From an uncultured Collinsella sp. (GTDB lineage: Bacteria; Actinomycetota; Coriobacteriia; Coriobacteriales; Coriobacteriaceae): a stretch of DNA of 64,000 nucleotides. This document shows positions 54,968-61,737 of this stretch, in pieces. The DNA is taken from assembly GCA_900556415.1 (NCBI GenBank), contig USOU01000002.1, positions 80,597 through 144,596 of the forward strand, written 5' to 3'. Below the pieces are notes generated by a model. That model did no database searches, had not been told where the DNA came from, and saw nothing but the letters and a program-made list of their open reading frames with translations. How positions within the stretch are numbered: the stretch's first letter is position 1; every line of letters begins with the position of its first letter. A program made the position numbers and the translations under genes.

Positions 54968-56494
54968 ATGGAATCGACTGATGTACTGGTAATTGGATCG
55001 GGCATTGCAGGCCTTTGCGCCGCCATAGAAGCAGCTCGTGCAGGCGCAACCGTTACCATCGCAAGCGTCGGCAAGACCATGAGCGGATCTAGCTTTTTCC
55101 CGGGCACCTGGGGCCTGGGCCTTATTGGCCCCATCGACGAAGGCGACGAGCAGGACCTCATCGACACCATCCAGGCCGTGGGCGGCGGCGTTGTCGACCC
55201 TACGCTCGTCCAGACGTTTGTCCACGGTATTCCTCAGGCGATTGACTGGCTCGAGCAGGATCTGGGCGTCCAACTCCAGCGTCCGCAAAGTGCCGAGAGC
55301 GCCCAGCAGAAGCAGTTTATCCCCTGCTTTGACCACAAGACACGCATGTGGCGCGGCCTCACCCGCAAGCCCCTTGAGGACGCGTGTACGGCCCAGATCG
55401 AGACTCTCGGCATCCACCTGCTCCCCCGCCACGAACTTATCGACCTTGTTGAGGATGCGAGCGGAAAGATTATCGGCGCAGTGCTCTACGACCGTGCAAA
55501 CGAACATCTCATGCCTATGGCAGCCAACGCCACCATCATCGCCGCAGGCGGCACGGGCGGACTGTTCGAGCGCAGCCTCACTTCGACAGACGTGCTCAGC
55601 TCCTCGCAGGCCATCGCGCTGGCACACGGCGCAACGCTCACTAATATAGAGTTCATGCAGATGATGCCCGGCTTCATTGAGCCTAAGCGCAACCTGGTCT
55701 TTAACGAGAAGACCTGGCGCTACGTCACGTTTGACCAACCGGTCGATATTACCAATGAAAAGCTGGACGATCTACTTGAGCAACGCTCAGGATATGGCCC
55801 TTTCACATCGCGCCTCGCTTCCCGCGCCATCGATCTTGCCATCGATCAAGCGGGTGCCGAAGGCCTGGCACTCCACTACGACTTCCCCCGCGAGGACGTC
55901 CCCGAGTTTGTGCAGACATTTGCCGCCTGGCTACAAGACGAGCACGGCATCGCGCCGACCGACGAGATGCGTGTGGCGATGTATGCCCACGCTGCCAACG
56001 GCGGCATCAAAATCGACAAGACCGCGTACACGGGCGTTGAGGGCCTCTATGCCTGCGGCGAGGCGACAGGCGGCATGCACGGCGCCGATCGCATCGGCGG
56101 TCTATCGAGCGCCAACGGCATCGTGTTTGGGCGCATCGCGGGCGCGTCGGCGGCGGCAGCAGCGCAGAATTCACCTAAGGTGGCCCCAAAGGCGGATATC
56201 GCCCTCCCCCAGCATGGCATTACCACAACAGACGCCGAGCGCCTGACCCGCGGCCTTAAGCACACGATGAGTACCTATTGCATGATCAACAGGACCGAAG
56301 CGGGCCTATCCAAGGCCCTGCAACAGCTTGAAAGCCTGCAAGACGAAGCCTCAGCTCTAAATAAGCGACACGCCAATGACAGCCAAGTCGCAGCCCATGC
56401 CCGCCTGCAATCGCAGATTCAGCTGGCAACGGAAATGGTCAAAGCCATGCGCGAACGGACCGAAAGTCTGGGTTCGCACTATCGAGCAGACTAA
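54968..56494 (+). CDS. FAD-dependent oxidoreductase (NadB / fumarate reductase flavoprotein / GlpB-like)
   Basis: A 508-residue flavoprotein. The N-terminal FAD motif is VLVIGSGIAGLCAAIEAARAG; ATIIAAGGTGGLF and GLYACGEATGGMHGADRIGGLSSANGIVFGRIAG are shared by aspartate oxidase and succinate/fumarate flavoproteins. The C-terminal helical part (LSKALQQLESLQDEASALN) resembles those enzymes too. The substrate cannot be fixed from the motifs; no quinolinate-synthase or iron-sulfur subunit gene lies beside it. AAAGGAATCCG precedes the ATG at 54968; the longer frame from 54911 is not needed. Confidence 0.8.
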   Translation: MESTDVLVIGSGIAGLCAAIEAARAGATVTIASVGKTMSGSSFFPGTWGLGLIGPIDEGDEQDLIDTIQAVGGGVVDPTLVQTFVHGIPQAIDWLEQDLGVQLQRPQSAESAQQKQFIPCFDHKTRMWRGLTRKPLEDACTAQIETLGIHLLPRHELIDLVEDASGKIIGAVLYDRANEHLMPMAANATIIAAGGTGGLFERSLTSTDVLSSSQAIALAHGATLTNIEFMQMMPGFIEPKRNLVFNEKTWRYVTFDQPVDITNEKLDDLLEQRSGYGPFTSRLASRAIDLAIDQAGAEGLALHYDFPREDVPEFVQTFAAWLQDEHGIAPTDEMRVAMYAHAANGGIKIDKTAYTGVEGLYACGEATGGMHGADRIGGLSSANGIVFGRIAGASAAAAAQNSPKVAPKADIALPQHGITTTDAERLTRGLKHTMSTYCMINRTEAGLSKALQQLESLQDEASALNKRHANDSQVAAHARLQSQIQLATEMVKAMRERTESLGSHYRAD

Positions 56495-56707
56495 ATCGAT
56501 TCTCACCTTGAGTTTGATCACAATTTCTCAACATGTATCGAGCCCCGTAAGCATGATTCCCCTAAGGAGAACACGCTATGGGGCTTTAGCCGATTTTCCC
56601 TAAGGGAATCACGGTGCAGATTCCTCAGCTCCGCGCCCTTACGGGTTCGACCCCATGCGAGGCAAACAAAAAAGCGACCAGCCGAAACCAGTCGCTTTAA
56701 CATGCTT

Positions 56708-56783
56708 TGGTGGGCCGTCAGGGGTTCGAACCCTGGACCTTGGGATTAAGAGTCCCCTGCTCTACCAACTGAGCTAACGACCC
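56708..56783 (-). tRNA. tRNA-Lys (anticodon CTT), first copy
   Basis: On the minus strand GGGTCGT pairs with ACGGCCC, the anticodon loop CTCTTAA gives CTT (codon AAG), the T arm is CAGGG-TTCGAAC-CCCTG, and CCA is encoded at the 3' end. Confidence 0.95.
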
Positions 56784-56826
56784 AAAGCTAAAGTCCGTTG
56801 TGGCGGACTTTAGAAGAGATATCGTG

Positions 56827-56902
56827 TGGTGGGCCGTCAGGGGGTCGAACCCTGGACCTTGGGATTAAGAGTCCCCTGCTCTACCAACTGAGCTAACGAC
56901 CC
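56827..56902 (-). tRNA. tRNA-Lys (anticodon CTT), second copy
   Basis: Same structure as the copy at 56708-56783 with one change in the T loop (TTCGACC in place of TTCGAAC). CCA is encoded. The two genes are about 120 bases apart and evidently arose by tandem duplication. Confidence 0.93.
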
Positions 56903-56924
56903 GATATCAACACGAAGCAAGAAC

Positions 56925-57002
56925 TGGGGTGGGTAAAGGGACTCGAACCCTCGACCTACGGGACCACAACCCGTCGCTCTAGCCAACTGAGCTACACCCA
57001 CC
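56925..57002 (-). tRNA. tRNA-His (anticodon GTG)
   Basis: On the minus strand the sequence begins GGTGGGTGTAGCTC with the extra 5' G of tRNA-His, has the anticodon loop TTGTGGT (GTG), the T arm GAGGG-TTCGAGT-CCCTT, and encodes the CCA end with C73 opposite G-1. Confidence 0.94.
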
Positions 57003-57166
57003 GTGTCCTGTGCGCTTCGCGCTCGACTATTATTGCAAGGAACGCCACGCGATGCAAGCCCCAATTTTCAAGAATTTTGAAAAGAGTTTTTCGGATCCAT
57101 TTCAAGCAAATCCCACCGGTTTCATAGGAGTAAACTTGCCCCACCCCGAAGTTCGAAAGGACAAGT

Positions 57167-58348
57167 ATGAAAGAACTCTCCAATCGCACGGCAACGTTTA
57201 CCGATTCGGTCATCCGCCGCATGACGCGCATCTCCAATAAGTACGGCGCCGTCAACCTCTCGCAGGGCTTCCCTGACTTCGATCCTCCGGCGCAGCTGCT
57301 CGAGAGCCTCAGCACCATCGCGACCGACCCCAAGCCGCTCTATCACCAGTACTCCATCACTTGGGGCTCCCAGGCCATGCGCGAGGCGCTCGCAGCCAAG
57401 CAGGAGCACTTTATGGGCATGCAGATCAACCCCAACGAGAACATCGTGGTCACCTGCGGCTCCACCGAGGCCATGATGGCCGCCATGATGACGGTCACAA
57501 ACCCCGGCGACAAGGTCGTCATCTTCTCGCCGTTCTACGAGAACTACGGCGCCGACACCATCCTCTCTGGTGCCGAGCCTATCTATGTGCCGCTCAACCC
57601 GCCCACGTTCGACTTTGACCGTGAGGTACTCGAGGCTGCCTTCCGCGACAACGACCCCAAGGCCATCGTCCTGTGCAACCCTTCGAACCCCTGCGGCAAG
57701 GTCTTTACGCGCGAGGAGCTCACCTTTATCGCCGACCTGTGCAAAAAGTACGACGCGTACTGCATCACCGACGAGGTATACGAGCACATCGTCTACGCGC
57801 CCCACGAGCATGTCTATATGGCCACGCTGCCCGGCATGTTCGAGCGCACCATCAGCTGCAGCTCGCTGTCCAAGACCTACTCCATCACCGGCTGGCGTCT
57901 GGGTTACACCATTGCCCCGGCCCAGATCACCGAGCGTATCAAGAAGGTCCACGACTTCCTCACCGTGGGTGCCGCCGCTCCCCTGCAGGAAGCCGTCGTC
58001 ACCGCACTCAACTTCGACGACAGCTATTACGACGAGGTCCTCGACCTCTATACCGCCAAGCGCGACCTGTTCTGCCAGGGGCTCGATAGCATCGGTCTTG
58101 AGCATAACGTGCCGCAGGGCGCCTACTACGTGATGATGGATATCTCGGAGTTTGGCTACGACAGCGACCTCGAGTTCTGCGAGGACCTGGCCTCAAAGGT
58201 GGGCGTGGGCGCTGTGCCCGGCTCAAGTTTCTTCCGTGAGCCCGTCAACCATCTGATCCGCTTCCACTTTGCCAAGCGTGACGAGACGCTCAACGCGGCG
58301 CTGGAGAACCTCAAGTCGCTGCGTGATAAAATCAAACCGCGCGGGTAA
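57167..58348 (+). CDS. class I/II pyridoxal-phosphate aminotransferase
   Basis: A 393-residue fold-type I aminotransferase of the aspartate/aromatic/kynurenine group. NLSQGFPDFDPP at the N-terminus, CNPSNPCGKVFTREE, TDEVYEHIVY, the PLP lysine in SSLSKTYSITGWRLGY and LIRFHFAK (substrate carboxylate Arg) are all present. GAAAGG lies upstream of the ATG. It could supply the amino-transfer step that completes Phe and Tyr from the aro operon products, but the specificity cannot be seen. It is followed by a strong terminator. Confidence 0.9.
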   Translation: MKELSNRTATFTDSVIRRMTRISNKYGAVNLSQGFPDFDPPAQLLESLSTIATDPKPLYHQYSITWGSQAMREALAAKQEHFMGMQINPNENIVVTCGSTEAMMAAMMTVTNPGDKVVIFSPFYENYGADTILSGAEPIYVPLNPPTFDFDREVLEAAFRDNDPKAIVLCNPSNPCGKVFTREELTFIADLCKKYDAYCITDEVYEHIVYAPHEHVYMATLPGMFERTISCSSLSKTYSITGWRLGYTIAPAQITERIKKVHDFLTVGAAAPLQEAVVTALNFDDSYYDEVLDLYTAKRDLFCQGLDSIGLEHNVPQGAYYVMMDISEFGYDSDLEFCEDLASKVGVGAVPGSSFFREPVNHLIRFHFAKRDETLNAALENLKSLRDKIKPRG

Positions 58349-58376
58349 GGACGACCCGGCAACTAAAGTAACCAAA

Positions 58377-58416
58377 GAAGCCCCACAACGCCCGCCGCGT
58401 TGCGGGGCTTCTTTTT
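58377..58416 (+). terminator. intrinsic terminator after the aminotransferase gene
   Basis: GAAGCCCCACAACGC at 58377-58391 pairs with GCGTTGCGGGGCTTC at 58397-58411 with one A-C mismatch, followed by TTTTTA. Confidence 0.9.
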
Positions 58417-58489
58417 ATAGCGCTTTCATAATTTATTTAGAGCGCTAAACTTTAGTCACGGAGCAACTCGTCCCTGAGAGAGGAATACT

Positions 58490-59383
58490 ATGGCAGAGCA
58501 GCAGCTTATCGGAGCGCTCGAGGCCGGCGGCACCAAGATGGTCTGCGCCACGGGCTATGCAGACGGTACGGTCCTGGAGCGCGAGCAGATCGCGACCACG
58601 ACCCCGCAGGAGACCGTTGAGGCCGTCAATGCATGGTTTGCCAACAAGGGCATCGCCGCGCTGGGAATCGGCGCCTTTGGGCCCACTGCAGTTAACCCCG
58701 CCTCGCCCCAGTACGGCAAGATCTTGGAGACCCCCAAGACGGCATGGCGCTACTTTGATCTGTTGGGCACCATTCAAAACGAGCTCGACATTCCCTGCGG
58801 CTACGATACCGACGTCAACGTCGCCTGCTTGGGAGAGGTCACCCTTGGCTGCGCGCAGGGCCTTACCGATGTCGTCTACCTGACCATCGGCACTGGTGTG
58901 GGCGCCGGCGTGCTCTCAGGTGGCCAGCTCGTACACGGCATGATGCATCCCGAGGCCGGCCACATCCTGGTCACGCGCGACCCGCGCGACACCATCGGCG
59001 AGCATAGCGCTTGCCCCTTCCACGACAACTGCCTCGAGGGCCTCATCGCCGGCCCCGGCGTTAAAAAGCGCTGGGATGGCAAGAGCGCCGGAGACATGGC
59101 CGATGACCCGGAGGCCATGGACCTGCTCGCAGGCTATCTGGCACAGGCGCTCATGACCTACACGCTGTGCTACGCGCCGCAAAAGATCATCATCGGCGGC
59201 GGCGTGGCCGACCACACCCCCATCGTGCCGCTCGCACGCAAAAAGTGCGCCGAGATGATCAACGGCTATATCGTCACGCCCGAGGTCAACGACATCGATA
59301 CCTACATTGTCAACAACAGCCTCGAGGGCAAGCAGGGCATCATGGGCTGCCTCGCCCTGGGCGCCCAGGCGCTTCAGCAGTAA
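58490..59383 (+). CDS. scrK: ROK family fructokinase
   Basis: A 297-residue sugar kinase. IGALEAGGTKMVCATG is the ROK phosphate-binding loop, GTGVGAGVLSGGQLVHGMMHPEAGH contains the conserved catalytic region, and the zinc-site CPFHDNCLEGLIAGP (C-x5-C with flanking His) points to the fructokinase branch. IIIGGGVADH is the adenosine motif. It phosphorylates fructose and possibly mannose. GAGAGAGGAAT precedes the ATG. It is a single-gene unit between terminators. Confidence 0.88.
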   Translation: MAEQQLIGALEAGGTKMVCATGYADGTVLEREQIATTTPQETVEAVNAWFANKGIAALGIGAFGPTAVNPASPQYGKILETPKTAWRYFDLLGTIQNELDIPCGYDTDVNVACLGEVTLGCAQGLTDVVYLTIGTGVGAGVLSGGQLVHGMMHPEAGHILVTRDPRDTIGEHSACPFHDNCLEGLIAGPGVKKRWDGKSAGDMADDPEAMDLLAGYLAQALMTYTLCYAPQKIIIGGGVADHTPIVPLARKKCAEMINGYIVTPEVNDIDTYIVNNSLEGKQGIMGCLALGAQALQQ

Positions 59384-59394
59384 GCACGCCTGCC

Positions 59395-59440
59395 GGGCGT
59401 GACGGCGTCCTACCGCCCCCGGCAAAACGCCGTCACGCCC
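59395..59440. repeat. 14-bp inverted repeat after scrK
   Basis: GGGCGTGACGGCGT at 59395-59408 pairs perfectly with ACGCCGTCACGCCC at 59427-59440 with an 18-base loop. No T tract follows, so it may act as an RNA 3' stabiliser ahead of the true terminator. Confidence 0.6.
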
Positions 59441-59462
59441 TCATAGAGGCCCTCAAACGAAG

Positions 59463-59506
59463 AAAGGCCGCCTAGGACCAAGCAACGTGTCCTAGGCGGC
59501 CTTTTT
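59463..59506. terminator. bidirectional intrinsic terminator between scrK and vanZ-like gene
   Basis: AAAGGCCGCCTAGGAC at 59463-59478 pairs perfectly with GTCCTAGGCGGCCTTT at 59489-59504 with a 10-base loop and T run on the plus side. It overlaps the end of the convergent VanZ-like gene. Confidence 0.85.
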
Positions 59507-59941
59507 GGCACATATGAGCAATCGTAGGAGATATCGAAGCGCAACGCCCGTCATCGCTCCGCAGCAGTCGATCATCACGTCGGTGATCATGCCGGCACGA
59601 TCGGGCACAAAGAGCTGAATCGTCTCGTCGATCGAGGGAATCAGCAGCAGGAAAACCGCCGTGGGAAGCAGTACATCAAAGGTGCGACGGCCCTCAACGT
59701 CAAACGCGTGTGTCGCCAGAATGCCGAGCACCATGTATTCGGTGAAATGCGCACATTTGCGAACGACGAAGTTGGTCACCCACTCGTACGGAAACCCCAT
59801 GCCATGTAGAAAGCCGCGAACGGCCTCCATGATCGACAGGCTCAGTGAGCCGGACCCCGTTCCGGGAACCAACGAGTTGCCCCAAATCAACACCACCATA
59901 AGGCAAGATGCGACTGCCCACTTGCGATCGATTTTAACCAT
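59492..59941 (-). CDS. VanZ family membrane protein
   Basis: About 149 residues with four hydrophobic helices (WAVASCLMVVLIWGNSLVPG, HFTEYMVLGILATHAF, VLLPTAVFLLLIPSIDETIQLF, MIDCCGAMTGVALRYLLRL). RKCAHFTEYMVLG and PSIDETIQLFVPDRAGMITDVMID are the conserved VanZ motifs. Members are linked with resistance to glycopeptides in some bacteria but the usual function is unknown. ATG 59941 is preferred; a GTG at 59962 overlaps the end of the upstream gene, with GGAGG between them. Confidence 0.87.
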   Translation of the reverse strand: MVKIDRKWAVASCLMVVLIWGNSLVPGTGSGSLSLSIMEAVRGFLHGMGFPYEWVTNFVVRKCAHFTEYMVLGILATHAFDVEGRRTFDVLLPTAVFLLLIPSIDETIQLFVPDRAGMITDVMIDCCGAMTGVALRYLLRLLICAKKAA

Positions 59942-59948
59942 GGAGACG

Positions 59949-61424
59949 CTATGCCTCCGCACAGAGCGGCTCGAGGCTGGCGGTACCGCCCTCGATAACG
60001 CTCAGATACGCACGGCCCGTGCGCCTCACCGCCGCAGACTGAACGCGATTGATCTCTTCCTCGAGAATCTGGTTGACGCGCTCGTGGCGACGATTCTCCA
60101 TAACGCCGGCAGCGATGGCCTCGGCACGTTCGATACCCTCGCGAGAGATGCGGGCGGTGTCCTCGGGGAACACGGCGCTGTGGCGGCCGACATAGGCGGG
60201 AGCCGCGGGTGCGGGGGCAGGAGTAGGCACGAAGGTAGTAACGGGAGCAGGCTCGCCGATCTCATCCAAAATAGCAGCAGCCGCGGCCCACATGCCCTCA
60301 TGGCCGGAGTAATCGGCCATGGGCACGTCCTCCTCGGCGGCAGCGTCGACGGACTCGTCGACTACGGCGGGCTGGGACGCAGAAGCCGGTGCATCTGCCG
60401 GAGCGGCCACCGCATACGGCATGTCGTTTGAGATCACAGGCTCGTCAAGGTCATCGAGGTCGATAGCCACGGCGGAGGAGTCGCTGATGATGGGCATGTT
60501 GGCGATGTTTGTGTTGTACGGCACCGCCCCAGCTGCCTGCTGCTGGGCAGGAGCGCCCCACAGCGAGCTTTCGGCAGCACGACGGGCAGCAATGGTCTCC
60601 TCGTCGTCGGCAGCCAGGGGCTCGTTGGCATAGGGGTCAGGCATGGACGTCGGATTCACGGGAACGGCGGTGTCATACGTAACGGGCTGAGCCGTTGCAG
60701 CGTTGTTGGCGGCGTTGTTGGCGGCATTGTTGGCGGCGTTGGCCACAAGCGCCACGAAGGCGGCCGTACTGCCCGCAGGGGCGGCCTGAGATCCCGAAAC
60801 GGCACGCGCGGCGGCAGCGATGTCGTCGCGGTTATAGGAGCCGGTCTGCCCACCGTAGGTGAGTTCGTCGATAGCGACCTGGTAGACGTCGCGTGAGCGC
60901 GTGGGATCGCAGCTGACCGGCGAATCGTCGTCGAGCATGCTATCGATCATGGACCAGGCGTCGTCCTCGCTCATGGCGTCTGGGGCGCGGGCAATGGTGG
61001 GGACGCCGTCGTCGGCATGACGACGTTGGAAGGCACCGGTCAGGCCGGAAAAGACCGATGAAGGCTGCTCGGCACCAAACGATGCGGAGGAAGCGGTCTG
61101 AGGGGCGGCATACTGCTGCGCCGGGATCGAGGCAGTCTTGAATTCGTTGTGGGTTTGGCCAAACTGAGCGGCACCACCCATGGCGTCGGGCTCGAACAGG
61201 CGCTCGGCATGCTGAGCGCGATATTCAGAAATGCCCAGCGAGGCGGCATAGATTCCCACGCCCGCCACGGCACCCACGGCAAACGGCACGGCGCCCGCGA
61301 CGACCGTCTCGTTCACCGACGCAAACGGCAGCGTGGCAGCATACATCACCACGGGAGCGGCAAGGCCGATTCCGCAGGAAAGTCCAGCAAGGACTGCTCG
61401 TTGTGTTGCATCAGAAGAAGCCAT
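59949..61424 (-). CDS. membrane-anchored low-complexity protein of unknown function
   Basis: A 491-residue protein with two hydrophobic segments near the N-terminus (AVLAGLSCGIGLAAPVVMYA, VVAGAVPFAVGAVAGVGIYAASLG) and a long Ala/Pro/Asp-rich cytoplasmic or surface part. A short acidic patch (SMIDSMLDDDSPVS), an NNAANNAANNA repeat and a helical C-terminus (RRHERVNQILEEEINRVQSAAVRRT) stand out. It resembles divisome or envelope scaffold proteins of Coriobacteria in style, but no family is recognised. GGGGAGAGCTC precedes the ATG at 61424. The VanZ-like gene follows, overlapping in the long-frame version. Confidence 0.7.
   Translation of the reverse strand: MASSDATQRAVLAGLSCGIGLAAPVVMYAATLPFASVNETVVAGAVPFAVGAVAGVGIYAASLGISEYRAQHAERLFEPDAMGGAAQFGQTHNEFKTASIPAQQYAAPQTASSASFGAEQPSSVFSGLTGAFQRRHADDGVPTIARAPDAMSEDDAWSMIDSMLDDDSPVSCDPTRSRDVYQVAIDELTYGGQTGSYNRDDIAAAARAVSGSQAAPAGSTAAFVALVANAANNAANNAANNAATAQPVTYDTAVPVNPTSMPDPYANEPLAADDEETIAARRAAESSLWGAPAQQQAAGAVPYNTNIANMPIISDSSAVAIDLDDLDEPVISNDMPYAVAAPADAPASASQPAVVDESVDAAAEEDVPMADYSGHEGMWAAAAAILDEIGEPAPVTTFVPTPAPAPAAPAYVGRHSAVFPEDTARISREGIERAEAIAAGVMENRRHERVNQILEEEINRVQSAAVRRTGRAYLSVIEGGTASLEPLCAEA
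60700..60735. repeat. three 12-bp tandem repeats inside the low-complexity protein gene
   Basis: GCGTTGTTGGCG occurs at 60700-60711 and 60712-60723, and with one change at 60724-60735. It encodes NNAANNAA-type residues on the minus strand, in frame, so copy number can vary without frameshift. Confidence 0.8.
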
Positions 61425-61670
61425 GAGCTCTCCCCATCTTCCAGCACCCAAATCGCATCATTCAGTTGGCTGCGCGAGAGAAGATGAAGCGGGGCCTGAG
61501 CCCCAAAGCAACGGTATAAGGTTCGTTTCATCTGCGTTTTCCGTCGCGAAGCTTAAAAGCTATTATGCGAAACCACACCCCCGATTGCAAGCGGCGATGT
61601 CGGATTGAAACGAGAAAGCCGCTGGCTACCAGTCTTGTGCTCAAAAAATGTTTCCGAAGACGCCATGCAA

Positions 61671-61702
61671 AAGGGCCGGGGTATAAACCCCGGCCCTTCA
61701 AA
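61671..61702 (-). terminator. intrinsic terminator after rho
   Basis: AAGGGCCGGGGT at 61671-61682 and ACCCCGGCCCTT at 61687-61698 form a perfect 12-bp stem with a 4-base loop; on the minus strand TTTTGC follows. It lies 40 bases after the rho stop in a 313-base intergenic stretch that otherwise shows nothing clear. Confidence 0.75.
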
Positions 61703-61737
61703 AGAGCAATAAGCGGCATTAGCGTGCGGCAAGCGAC

